DNA of 64,000 nt from JAFAGO01 sp031987605 (GTDB lineage: Bacteria > Bacteroidota > Bacteroidia > Flavobacteriales > Weeksellaceae), in contig DALZZF010000002.1 in the NCBI GenBank assembly GCA_031987605.1, positions 62,001 to 126,000 on the forward strand, read 5' to 3'. Position 1 is the stretch's first letter; each line of letters opens with the position of its first letter. Below the pieces are notes generated by a model. That model ran no database searches, was not told the origin of the DNA, and saw nothing but the letters and a program-made list of their open reading frames with translations. Shown here piece by piece: positions 16,481 to 24,122 of the stretch. The translations under genes were made by a program, and so were the position numbers.

Positions 16481-17710
16481 CTAATTATACTTCACTGCTT
16501 TTACAGGAGAAATTTTACTAATCAGGTAACTTGGCAGAATCAGTGCAATAGCGGAAATAATCAGGATTCCGGCGGAAATGGCAAAAATGGTCAGAAAATC
16601 CAGATCCACAGGCACTACACTTACATAATAGTTTTCCGGATTTAAGGTAATGAAGCCGAAAATCTTTTGAAGAATTAAAAATCCAAGACCGATAATATTT
16701 CCGACCAAAAGACCCGGAATCATAATCAATAAGGTATAATTGATGAAAATCGCGCGAATCTGCCGGTTGGAAGATCCCAGAGTTTTCAGAATTCCGATGG
16801 AATTGGTGCGCTCAATAATCAGAATCAGCAAAATCATGATGATGTTGATGACGACTACAATGAGCATCAGGGTGATAATCAATGCAATATTAATATCGAA
16901 AATACTGATCCAGTCTGCAATTTCCGGATATTTGTCGGTTGCTCTTTCCGCATAATTTTTGTAGCCGGAAAACGATTCAATCTGTGGAAAATCTTTATTG
17001 ATGTCGTTTACATTTTTCAGAAAAATATCAACGCCACCTTCTTGGTTGCGATCCATTCCGAGAATTTTTCGGGCATGATTCAAATCGCCGATTACGAAAA
17101 GATCATCAATTAAATTAATGTCGGTTTTATAAATTCCCACCACTTCAAATTTTCGGTAAATAGGCATTTGATCCACCTTTGAAAACACGGCAACAATGCT
17201 GTCTTTCAGTTTTAGTTTCAGATTTTTTGAAATTTTCTCCGAAATGGTTACTCCGCTGTTGTAGCCGTTTTCCGTAATTTTTGGAGTAGTTCCAGAAATC
17301 AGGAATTTCTCAAAACGTTTATGATCAAAATCCTTTCCGATACCTTTATAAATAATACCGGCAAAATTATCTTCAGTCCGCAGGATTCCACTTACCGTCG
17401 CATATTTTTGGGTAGAAGCAACATCCGGAAGCTGCTGGATTTTTTTGAGCTGAAAACCTTCGCTGCTCAGCGGCGACGAGTTGTATGAAGAATTGGAATG
17501 CTTGGATTTTATGGTAATGTGACCGCTAAAATCGGCAGTGCGCTCTTTAATGGCTTTTTTGGAACCAAAACCGGTGGAAACCGTAATCAGCGACACAATA
17601 ACGCCCAACGCAACCGAAAGCCGGCCAATAAAGATAATAACCCGCGACAGATTATTTTTGTTATCTTTGGAAAACGCTATTTTTCTTGAGAAATATAATG
17701 GAAATTTCAA
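16481..17710 (-). CDS. ABC transporter permease, LolE/FtsX type
   Basis: The 409-aa inner-membrane protein has the lipoprotein-releasing permease architecture: helix near residues 23-45, a large periplasmic MacB_PCD-like region (about 46-265), then three helices (about 275-300, 320-345, 370-397) forming the FtsX domain with the coupling segment IIERTNSIGILKTLGSSNRQIRAIF. It ends ISKISPVKAVKYN, typical of LolE. It probably extracts lipoproteins from the inner membrane with a separately encoded ATPase; none is adjacent. Its start overlaps the divergent namZ promoter. Confidence 0.82.
   Translation of the reverse strand: MKFPLYFSRKIAFSKDNKNNLSRVIIFIGRLSVALGVIVSLITVSTGFGSKKAIKERTADFSGHITIKSKHSNSSYNSSPLSSEGFQLKKIQQLPDVASTQKYATVSGILRTEDNFAGIIYKGIGKDFDHKRFEKFLISGTTPKITENGYNSGVTISEKISKNLKLKLKDSIVAVFSKVDQMPIYRKFEVVGIYKTDINLIDDLFVIGDLNHARKILGMDRNQEGGVDIFLKNVNDINKDFPQIESFSGYKNYAERATDKYPEIADWISIFDINIALIITLMLIVVVINIIMILLILIIERTNSIGILKTLGSSNRQIRAIFINYTLLIMIPGLLVGNIIGLGFLILQKIFGFITLNPENYYVSVVPVDLDFLTIFAISAGILIISAIALILPSYLISKISPVKAVKYN
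17662..17669 (+). promoter_or_regulatory. -7 element for namZ inside the divergent permease gene
   Basis: TATCTTTG is an exact Bacteroidota -7 element and lies 28 nt before the preferred namZ start, within the 5' end of the minus-strand permease coding sequence. No good -33 TTG was found. Confidence 0.45.
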
Positions 17711-18912
17711 TGCAGATGCAATTTGTTTTCAAAATTAAAAATTTAGTTTCGATTTGCCTAATTTTTTTAGGAACGCTTGTTTTTTCACAGGTTAAAAATT
17801 TCGATTCTGATGGATTTAAAACCGGAGCGGATCGCCCGGAACTTTATCTTCCACTGCTGAAAAATAAAACGGTAAGCATCGTCACCAACCAAACCGGACT
17901 TTTGAAAAACGGGACACATTTGGTTGATTTTCTGGTTTCTGAAAAAATAAAAATCAAATCTATTTTTGCTCCGGAACACGGATTTCGCGGAGATGCAGAC
18001 GCTGGCGAACATGTAAAAAACGGAATCGATCAAAAAACCGGACTTCCGATTATTTCTTTATACGGCAACAACAAAAAACCAAAGCCTGAACAATTGGCAG
18101 GAACCGATATTATTCTATTTGATATTCAGGATGTTGGCGTTCGTTTTTACACGTATATTTCGACATTAACGTATGTAATGGAAGCAGCAGCCGAACATCA
18201 AATTGAGGTGATGGTTCTGGATCGACCAAATCCGCAGGATGGATTTATAGACGGACCTGTGCTGAAAAAAGCATGGAAAAGTTTTGTCGGAATGCACGAA
18301 GTTCCGGTAATTTACGGATTAACTATCGGCGAATACGGAAAAATGGTGAACGGTGAAAAGTGGTTGAAAGAGGGAATCCAGGCGAATTATACTTTAATTC
18401 CGATGCAGAATTATCATAAAACCAAAAGATACGGGATGATGGAAAAACCATCTCCCAATCTTCCGAATGATCTGTCGGTGAACCTTTATCCGTCGCTTTG
18501 TTTTTTTGAAGGAACGGAAGTTTCTGTCGGCCGCGGAACCGATTTTCCTTTTCAGATTTACGGAAGTCCGTGGACAAAAGATTTGCCATATCGCTTTACG
18601 CCACATCCGAATTTCGGGGCGAAAGATCCTTTTTTAAATGGGAAGGAATGCTTTGGTGAAAATCTTACAACATATCCTGAAGATTTGCGCAGATTAAATC
18701 TGGAATGGTTGCTTAAAGCCTATCATCATTACAAAAATCCACAGAAAAGTTTTTTCCTCAAAAATCATTTTTTCGATAAACTTTCGGGAAGCGATCAACT
18801 CCGGAAACAAATTGTTGCCGGAAAATCGCACGAGGAAATTCGTGAATCATGGAAAAATGATCTGGAAAAATTTCAGAAAATCCGTGAACGCTATATCGTT
18901 TATCCGGATTAG
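17698..18912 (+). CDS. namZ: Exo-beta-N-acetylmuramidase NamZ (DUF1343)
   Basis: NamZ releases terminal MurNAc from peptidoglycan fragments for cell-wall recycling. The roughly 404-aa protein has a signal peptide (VSICLIFLGTLVFSQ) and the DUF1343 core: KTVSIVTNQTGLLKNGTHLVD, IFAPEHGFRGDADAGE, PIISLYGNNKKP, LFDIQDVGVRFYTYISTL and EGTEVSVGRGTDFPFQIYGSPW. The conserved EHGFRG and DVG.R.YTY motifs line the active site in the family. The start is ambiguous among ATGs at 17686, 17698 and 17710; I chose 17698. It overlaps the divergent permease gene. Confidence 0.88.
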   Translation: MEISMQMQFVFKIKNLVSICLIFLGTLVFSQVKNFDSDGFKTGADRPELYLPLLKNKTVSIVTNQTGLLKNGTHLVDFLVSEKIKIKSIFAPEHGFRGDADAGEHVKNGIDQKTGLPIISLYGNNKKPKPEQLAGTDIILFDIQDVGVRFYTYISTLTYVMEAAAEHQIEVMVLDRPNPQDGFIDGPVLKKAWKSFVGMHEVPVIYGLTIGEYGKMVNGEKWLKEGIQANYTLIPMQNYHKTKRYGMMEKPSPNLPNDLSVNLYPSLCFFEGTEVSVGRGTDFPFQIYGSPWTKDLPYRFTPHPNFGAKDPFLNGKECFGENLTTYPEDLRRLNLEWLLKAYHHYKNPQKSFFLKNHFFDKLSGSDQLRKQIVAGKSHEEIRESWKNDLEKFQKIRERYIVYPD

Positions 18913-18918
18913 AAGTCT

Positions 18919-19125
18919 TTAATCAAAATCGTGATGTGTAGAGTTGTCATCGCGGTTTTTGTACACAAACCACATTCCTATGGTTAATCCTACCACGCCG
19001 GCAACTGCAATCATCAGTGCGCTTGAAAGTTTATCAGGATCAGGATTGCCAATGTAATTCATCAGAAAAAGAATTGCAAATGTAATGACGGCAACAATGA
19101 TAAATTTTGGTGAGCGTATATTCAT
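18919..19125 (-). CDS. Small two-helix membrane protein
   Basis: The 68-aa protein has two hydrophobic helices (about residues 9-25 and 36-54) joined by a GNPDPDKL turn, and a polar His/Asp-rich tail. Its ATG overlaps the stop codon of the upstream gene (TAATG), indicating translational coupling with the outer-membrane protein at 19125-19751. No function recognised. Confidence 0.65.
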   Translation of the reverse strand: MNIRSPKFIIVAVITFAILFLMNYIGNPDPDKLSSALMIAVAGVVGLTIGMWFVYKNRDDNSTHHDFD

Positions 19126-19751
19126 TACTTGATTTTATAGGAAATCATTACGCCGCCACGGTAAGGAATCCATTCTCCGCTGCGATTCCATTTTCGGTTA
19201 GGATCATCATACCGAACTCCCAAATCACGGTGGAAGCCTTTGTAAAAATCCTGTGAAGAACCGATTCCCAGATAAAGATCAATATTCCATTTGTCATTTA
19301 CCACAAACTGATATCCTCCTGAAGCACCGATGATAAAGTTAAATCCCTCCTGATATAAATCCGATTTTACATAAATTGGCTCTCCTTCTGCATACTGATA
19401 AGGTTCATCTGACCAATAACCCCATTTTTGGAGGACGAATCTCGCAGCAGAAATATTGGCTCCCACATACCAATGCTTAAAGGCTTCATTAAAATAGTAC
19501 CGTCCTTCAAACCCGATCATATAAATCTGAGCTTCGTGTTTCATAAAGGATTTCCATGGTGAAATGAAAATATCGCCCTGAAAAGTGAATTTGTTTGAAA
19601 GTTGTGTTTCAACTCCGGCATTGAGCATTCCTAACGGAAGAAATAATGCATTGGCTTTGATATAGGTTGATTTTTGAGACAAAGAATCCTTTTTTTGGGC
19701 ATTAGGTAAAAATGGCAATGCAAAAGCGGCAAGGAAGATAATTTTTTTCAA
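19125..19751 (-). CDS. DUF3575 outer-membrane beta-barrel protein
   Basis: The 208-aa protein has a signal peptide (cleavage near FLPNAQ), then alternating amphipathic strands with aromatic ends: YIKANALFLPLGMLNAGVE, the DUF3575 opening motif, then FEGRYYFN, FIIGASGGYQFVV, WNIDLYLGIGSSQDF and a C-terminal GGVMISYKIK strand typical of outer-membrane barrels. Likely a small porin-like or structural barrel of unknown role. It lies 10 bp downstream of the thioredoxin gene and is coupled to the small membrane protein after it. Confidence 0.8.
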   Translation of the reverse strand: MKKIIFLAAFALPFLPNAQKKDSLSQKSTYIKANALFLPLGMLNAGVETQLSNKFTFQGDIFISPWKSFMKHEAQIYMIGFEGRYYFNEAFKHWYVGANISAARFVLQKWGYWSDEPYQYAEGEPIYVKSDLYQEGFNFIIGASGGYQFVVNDKWNIDLYLGIGSSQDFYKGFHRDLGVRYDDPNRKWNRSGEWIPYRGGVMISYKIK

Positions 19752-19761
19752 ACTGAAATTT

Positions 19762-20934
19762 TTATTGAAGTTCTTTTAAAAGTTGATTGGCTGCGGTAGC
19801 ATCAGCATTGTTGGTTTCTGCCAAATTTTTTGAAGTTTCAGCATACATGATTGCCAAATCTTTGTTTCCGGATTTCTGATATAATTTTGCCAGAATATAA
19901 GTGTTTTCTGGACTTTCGGATTTCATTACACTCTTTTCTGCCCATTCTCTCGCTTTTTTCAGCGATTCGGGATTGGTGATATGTTCGCTGAAAATCCATG
20001 CTGCTTTTAATAATTCATTCGGATCAAACTGATCGGCATCTTGGTAGTAATTCAAAGCAGCGGTTTCATATTTTGCAAAATCGTTGACCATCGGATAAAA
20101 ATTTACTTTTACACGATTCAGCGCTTTCGTGGCTTCTTCTTTTCCCACCAAAGGAACGGCATTTTTAAAATAATAATCTTCATTGATGGTTTTGGTTTTA
20201 TCATCAATGGTGGCTTCCATTATTTTGGAGAGTTTGAGGGAATTTTTAAATTCATTGTACACATTTTCACCAATATATTTGGTGATGGCTTCTTTGTTTT
20301 TATCAATGATTTTGAAATTCGTATCATCGGAAGAACGCGTGAAATAGAACAGCATTCCCACATCGTCTTTTGTAAAATTTTGAGATTTTTTAGTGGCAAA
20401 ATAACGCTCCGAAACTTTTTTTGCAAATTCAAAATCGGTTTGTGCGTTCTGTTGCATGAGGTTTAGCAGCAATTGCGGATCGGAATCTCCGTTTTCAAAT
20501 CTTGCTTTTGGTGAGTTTTTCAGATTTTCAGGATTATTGGCTTCTTTGGCAATGGTGATGAAATCTTCTTCGGACATATAACCGTAATTTTTTAGCACCA
20601 CTTCTCCGTTTCCGTTCAGAAAAAGATAAGTCGGGTAGGAGCGTACGGCAAACTGTTTGGCGATGTCTCGTCCTTCTCCTTTTTCCATATCAAAATGAGC
20701 ATTGATGAAATTGGAATTGTAATATTCGCCCACTGTTTTCAGGCTGAAAATATTTTTTTCCATCAGTTTGCATGGTCCGCACCAAGCGGCATACGCATCC
20801 AGAAAAACAAGTTTTTTCTGGTCTTTTGCTTTTTTCAGAATTTCGCTAAAAGATCCTTCTTCAAAACGGATTCCTTCCTGAGCAAGAATAAAAGTGGAAA
20901 ATAATAAGGAAAATATGGAGAATAATAATTTCAT
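19762..20934 (-). CDS. Secreted thioredoxin-domain protein with helical C-terminal region
   Basis: The 390-aa protein has a signal peptide (IFSLLFSTFILAQ), a thioredoxin domain at about residues 22-140 with YAAWCGPCKLM and the cis-Pro motif RSYPTYLFL, and a C-terminal region of about 240 residues of TPR-like helices ending with LAKLYQKSGNKDLAIMYAE. Both redox cysteines are present. It probably acts as a periplasmic disulfide reductase with a protein-binding tail and heads a three-gene operon with the DUF3575 barrel. Confidence 0.82.
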   Translation of the reverse strand: MKLLFSIFSLLFSTFILAQEGIRFEEGSFSEILKKAKDQKKLVFLDAYAAWCGPCKLMEKNIFSLKTVGEYYNSNFINAHFDMEKGEGRDIAKQFAVRSYPTYLFLNGNGEVVLKNYGYMSEEDFITIAKEANNPENLKNSPKARFENGDSDPQLLLNLMQQNAQTDFEFAKKVSERYFATKKSQNFTKDDVGMLFYFTRSSDDTNFKIIDKNKEAITKYIGENVYNEFKNSLKLSKIMEATIDDKTKTINEDYYFKNAVPLVGKEEATKALNRVKVNFYPMVNDFAKYETAALNYYQDADQFDPNELLKAAWIFSEHITNPESLKKAREWAEKSVMKSESPENTYILAKLYQKSGNKDLAIMYAETSKNLAETNNADATAANQLLKELQ

Positions 20935-20995
20935 TGATGAACGATTACGGCTACGAAGATACTAAAAATTTGAAATTATGGATGGTATATGTCAA

Positions 20996-21024
20996 TAAAA
21001 AAAAGCCCGATTTCTCGGACTTTA
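20996..21024 (-). terminator. Terminator of the cold-shock operon
   Basis: On the minus strand, AAAGTCCGA and TCGGGCTTT form a stem with a GAAA loop, followed by eight T. It lies about 180 nt after the last cold-shock gene, leaving a long 3' UTR. Confidence 0.75.
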
Positions 21025-21097
21025 AATGATTTTTGTTGTCAAGTCGTTTTATACGATATGTTGAATTTCCGTTGAGGGAAGTGAATTTTAAAGAAGT

Positions 21098-21187
21098 TTA
21101 TTCTTTGATGATTTTCTTTACTCTCTTTTCATCAATTCCTGTACGCGTATAAAACTCCAAAAAGAATAATCTTTTGAAATGATTTAT
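21098..21187 (-). pseudogene. Possible remnant of a small gene (29 codons without an ATG)
   Basis: In the long 3' UTR of the cold-shock operon one minus-strand frame reads a protein-like stretch including EFYTRTGIDEKRVKKIIKE and then a stop. It has amphipathic, charged composition unlike random AT-rich translation. An in-frame stop lies just upstream, and the only possible start is a TTG. It could be a tiny TTG-started protein, a decayed gene end, or chance. Confidence 0.25.
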
Positions 21188-21199
21188 TCATTCGGAAGA

Positions 21200-21394
21200 T
21201 TATGCTAATTTCACGTTTATTGCGTTCAATCCTTTCTTTCCTTGTTCTACATCGTATGTTACCACATCGTTTTCACGGATGTTTCTGGATTTTAATCCTG
21301 AAGTATGTACAAAAATGTCTTCTCCTCCGTTACTTGGAGTAATAAATCCGAAGCCTTTTGCTTCATTGAAAAATTTTACTGTGCCTTGTTGCAT
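21200..21394 (-). CDS. Cold-shock protein (CspA family)
   Basis: A 64-aa single cold-shock domain that binds single-stranded RNA/DNA and melts mRNA structure. It has RNP1 (KGFGFI) at residues 14-19 and RNP2 (DIFVH) near residue 27; length and the NAINVKL end fit the family. It lies 24 bp downstream of a second cold-shock-domain gene and is probably co-transcribed from the promoter at 22197-22226. Confidence 0.93.
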   Translation of the reverse strand: MQQGTVKFFNEAKGFGFITPSNGGEDIFVHTSGLKSRNIRENDVVTYDVEQGKKGLNAINVKLA

Positions 21395-21418
21395 TGTAAT
21401 TGGTATTAAAAATTGTTA

Positions 21419-21847
21419 TTATTTTACAAGTTGAATATTGATGGCTGAAAATCCTTTTACTGATTTTTCCTTTTCGTAAGAAACTTTATTTCCTTTTTTT
21501 ATCAGTTCTGTACAGTTATTGGAATGGAAAAATACATTCTCTTTCGTACTGTTTTCAGTAATAAAGCCGTAGCCCTTTTCACTGAAAAATGTAACAATAC
21601 CTGTTTTTCTTATGTCTTCCGCTTCAATGGGTGCTGCTCCCAGACGAATTTCGTCCACACTTATTTCTTCGGTTTCTTCGGGCGGTGTTGAAGAAATTCT
21701 ACCAAACTGATCCACATAGGAAAACATTTGTTCTAAATCCTTTCCTTTGTTGTTATTGGATTTCCGCTCTTCCCGGCGTAGTGCCTTTTCTTTTTGTTTC
21801 TGGATTTTTTTCTTAGAGTTTTCTTTTTTTGAAGAAGAATCTGCCAT
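21419..21847 (-). CDS. Cold-shock-domain protein with a basic N-terminal extension
   Basis: The 142-aa protein has a Lys/Arg/Ser-rich, probably disordered head (about residues 1-37), an acidic linker (PPEETEEISVDEIRLG) and a C-terminal cold-shock domain with RNP1 KGYGFI near residue 102 and RNP2 NVFFH near residue 113. This head-plus-CSD form recurs in Bacteroidota and probably gives extra RNA or ribosome affinity. It is first in a two-gene operon and sits behind a leader of about 340 nt. Confidence 0.85.
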   Translation of the reverse strand: MADSSSKKENSKKKIQKQKEKALRREERKSNNNKGKDLEQMFSYVDQFGRISSTPPEETEEISVDEIRLGAAPIEAEDIRKTGIVTFFSEKGYGFITENSTKENVFFHSNNCTELIKKGNKVSYEKEKSVKGFSAINIQLVK

Positions 21848-22196
21848 AAATAAATTTGTCTTTTTATCGGTTAATGATTATTGAAATATAGGGTATGCAA
21901 ACTGCTGTTTTATGCAGTGAATGATTCAGGGTTTGTATAAAATCCTGAGAAAAATATAAATGAAAAGACCTGAAATTTGTAAATGAAATTGTGTGATCTT
22001 GTATTATTCTGCTTTGAAAGGGTGTACTGTTGTTAATAATTATTCTTGGTATGGTTCAGACTGCCGACATTGTGTGTTGATCTGAGATTAAAAAGTAAAA
22101 AATGGCAGCTGGAAAAGCAAAAACTGAAAGAAAAAAATTAATATTCTAAACTGTAACAGAAAGCAAAGGCAGAAACCTGATTTATTAAATGCTTTG
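21848..22196 (-). promoter_or_regulatory. Long 5' untranslated leader of the cold-shock operon
   Basis: The segment between the inferred start site near 22190 and the ATG at 21847 has no convincing ORF. It contains small stems near the gene: TCAGG with CCTGA (about 21930-21952) and CTGC with GCAG (about 21904-21919). A leader of this length ahead of a cold-shock gene is reminiscent of the thermo-responsive cspA leader; the mechanism here is inference. Confidence 0.45.
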
Positions 22197-22226
22197 CAAA
22201 GATACAATAAATATTCGGAATTTCAA
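22197..22226 (-). promoter_or_regulatory. Consensus Bacteroidota promoter of the cold-shock operon
   Basis: On the minus strand, TTG (22224-22226), a 19-nt spacer and TATCTTTG (22197-22204) match the sigma-ABfr consensus exactly. The start site should be near 22190. The stretch from 22227 to 22524 is AT-rich, and I see nothing else in it. Confidence 0.8.
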
Positions 22227-22524
22227 TTGTTTTCAGTTTTCCTCAAGTCAAACACATTAAAATATTATCAAATCATTATTAAATTACATTGATTTATTGA
22301 AATAAAATTAATAAACACAAAGAAAAACAAAGATTTTTCATTTGTTTAAACAATAATTTTAAGAAATACAAAGACATTTCATTTACGAATGTAATACGAA
22401 GAAAATTATTTTGTATTACTTTAATTAAGATTTATCGCCCTTGTTTATCTTTATTTAAAGATTTTTTGAATGAATTCTTCGTTTCTCTTTGCGTTAATTG
22501 TAATGCGTATAAACTGAGTTTTTA

Positions 22525-22920
22525 TTAATGAAACGCTTTTTCAATAAGTTGTTCCAGAATATCCAGATTAAGATCGTCCAGTTTTTTGAAATAAATGCAG
22601 GATTTTGATCTGGTGATTTTTCCTAATTTTTCGGTCAGATCAAGCTCTTCTTCATTGTCGCAATCCAATACATAAAGAGAAAATTTATCTTTTCTTGGCG
22701 AAAAACCAATTCGGCACATATCACCTTGTCTTCCGCTTTCGTATTGATAATGATAGGTTCCGAAACCGATAATGGAAGATCCCCACATTGTGGCTTTTTC
22801 ACCAGAAAGCCGCTCCATGATTTCTACTAGTTTCAGACTATCTGCAACTTTTTTAGGATCTGAATTTCGGATAAATTCCTCAACGTTTGCGTTGGTTGGT
22901 TTGGTTTTATTTTCAGACAT
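22525..22920 (-). CDS. DUF1801 domain protein
   Basis: The 131-aa cytosolic protein has the DUF1801 (YdhG-like) pattern: an N-terminal helix VEEFIRNSDPKKVADSLKLVEIM, the central GFGTYHYQYESGRQGDMCRIGFSPRK strands, and a C-terminal RSKSCIYFKKLDDLNLDILEQLIEKAF. The family adopts an SRPBCC-adjacent alpha/beta fold of unknown activity. It sits among other small minus-strand genes. Confidence 0.82.
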   Translation of the reverse strand: MSENKTKPTNANVEEFIRNSDPKKVADSLKLVEIMERLSGEKATMWGSSIIGFGTYHYQYESGRQGDMCRIGFSPRKDKFSLYVLDCDNEEELDLTEKLGKITRSKSCIYFKKLDDLNLDILEQLIEKAFH

Positions 22921-22954
22921 TTTTTGGAAGTTATTTTTTAATTGCCAATTTCCA

Positions 22955-23029
22955 TCATACTAAATCAACAGCAATACTCGTTGCCAATATTCCCAAGATC
23001 AATGCTAGAATAATACGGAGGATTTTCAT
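22955..23029 (-). CDS. Candidate 24-aa hydrophobic small protein
   Basis: An ATG 13 nt after the stop of the upstream gene opens a short frame reading MKILRIILALILGILATSIA and ending VDLV, a plausible single membrane helix. It could be a genuine small protein or the truncated start of a larger membrane-protein family that begins similarly. No good repeat of the frame continues past the TGA. Supported only by position and composition. Confidence 0.35.
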   Translation of the reverse strand: MKILRIILALILGILATSIAVDLV

Positions 23030-23041
23030 GGGATTTCGTGT

Positions 23042-23524
23042 TTATTTGGCTTGATTTTTCCAGTTGGCTTTGTAAGTGAGTTTTCCATCATAACTCGTCC
23101 AATTTCCGATAAATTCAATGTATTGGTCTTCAATTTTTTCGGTTTTTTTGTTCCATTTAAAAGTATAAACGAATTTTCCCTTGAACACTCCTGAATGCTG
23201 TCCTTTTGGTTCTTCCGCAATGTCATATTTTCCAAAAACGGTGCTTCTTTTTTTCCCGTCTTTATATTTGGTGATTTTCAATTTGCCTTCAAAGTTTGAT
23301 AGCATATTCTGCACCGCAGATACTCCGGAAACAAAATATTCCTGATCGTTTTTCTTGTCCTGTTCGGAAACAGTGAATCTCATTTTCAGAATCTCCAGAT
23401 CATTCTGGTTTCCGATGGAACCGGTATAAGGGTTTCCGTTATTTATCCAGACTTTGGAAATATTTGGCATTTGCCCGAATACAAAAGCGGAAATAAAAAC
23501 CAAGAGTAAAAGTATTTTTTTCAT
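23042..23524 (-). CDS. Secreted hypothetical protein
   Basis: The 160-aa protein has a signal peptide (LLLLVFISAFVFG, cleavage before QMPNISK) and a beta-rich body with FEGKLKITKYKDGKKRSTVFGKYDIAEEP and a C-terminal segment reading YIEFIGNWTSYDGKLTYKANW. The repeated strand-turn pattern suggests a small periplasmic beta-sandwich. I do not recognise the family. It is followed 12 bp later by the candidate 24-aa ORF. Confidence 0.65.
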   Translation of the reverse strand: MKKILLLLVFISAFVFGQMPNISKVWINNGNPYTGSIGNQNDLEILKMRFTVSEQDKKNDQEYFVSGVSAVQNMLSNFEGKLKITKYKDGKKRSTVFGKYDIAEEPKGQHSGVFKGKFVYTFKWNKKTEKIEDQYIEFIGNWTSYDGKLTYKANWKNQAK

Positions 23525-23547
23525 CGTATTCTGTTATTCTATTTGAG

Positions 23548-24003
23548 TTAAACTCCAAACTGCTTTAAATGGTGATTGAGGTGTTTTGCCAGCATATTGT
23601 TCCATTCCTGAGCGGTCAATTTCCCGAATGAGAAACTTTCTTTACCATCAAAAGCAGTCGTGCCCAAATCCTGGGTTTTCTGGAGGAAACCAATTAAACG
23701 TTTCTTTTCAAGATCAAAATCTTTGTCGCCCTGCACAATAAACTGTGGTGCAGTTGGGATATTTTCTTTGTATGGAATATCATTCACTACTTTTTTCTTC
23801 ACAAAAGTTTTCAGAATCCATTTAGCGAGACCGCAGGGTTTTTTGAGTTTTTCAGGTTCGTAAATCATTACATATGATACATTGCAGTGCGCCAGCATTT
23901 GATCGACCGACATTTTGCCCCATTTTCTTTGCGAATCCGGACGAAGTTGATTTATTCTGCCGATATATTGCTGTACCGTTGTGGCATCAAAGATATTTTC
24001 CAT
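23548..24003 (-). CDS. DUF1569 (DinB-like) protein
   Basis: The 151-aa cytosolic protein has the DUF1569 layout: WGKMSVDQMLAHCNVSY with a metal-type histidine near residue 41, a central basic helix, and the C-terminal LTAQEWNNMLAKHLNHHLKQFGV with the HLNHH metal-binding pattern. This is a four-helix DinB-like fold; biochemical role unknown. A perfect -7 element TATATTTG lies at 24022-24029 on the minus strand. Confidence 0.83.
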   Translation of the reverse strand: MENIFDATTVQQYIGRINQLRPDSQRKWGKMSVDQMLAHCNVSYVMIYEPEKLKKPCGLAKWILKTFVKKKVVNDIPYKENIPTAPQFIVQGDKDFDLEKKRLIGFLQKTQDLGTTAFDGKESFSFGKLTAQEWNNMLAKHLNHHLKQFGV

Positions 24004-24072
24004 AGGTAGATTTCAGTGAGACAAATATAAAGAATATTGTTTTCGCTTTTTATTATCGCAAAGAAAAGGCAT

Positions 24073-24101
24073 AAAAAAGCCACCCAAAAGGATGGCTTTT
24101 C
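24073..24101 (-). terminator. Terminator of the metalloprotease gene
   Basis: AAAAGCCATCC pairs with GGGTGGCTTTT on the minus strand and runs into a T-tract about 20 nt after the protease stop. Confidence 0.75.
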
Positions 24102-24122
24102 GTATAAAATATGAATCTCGTA

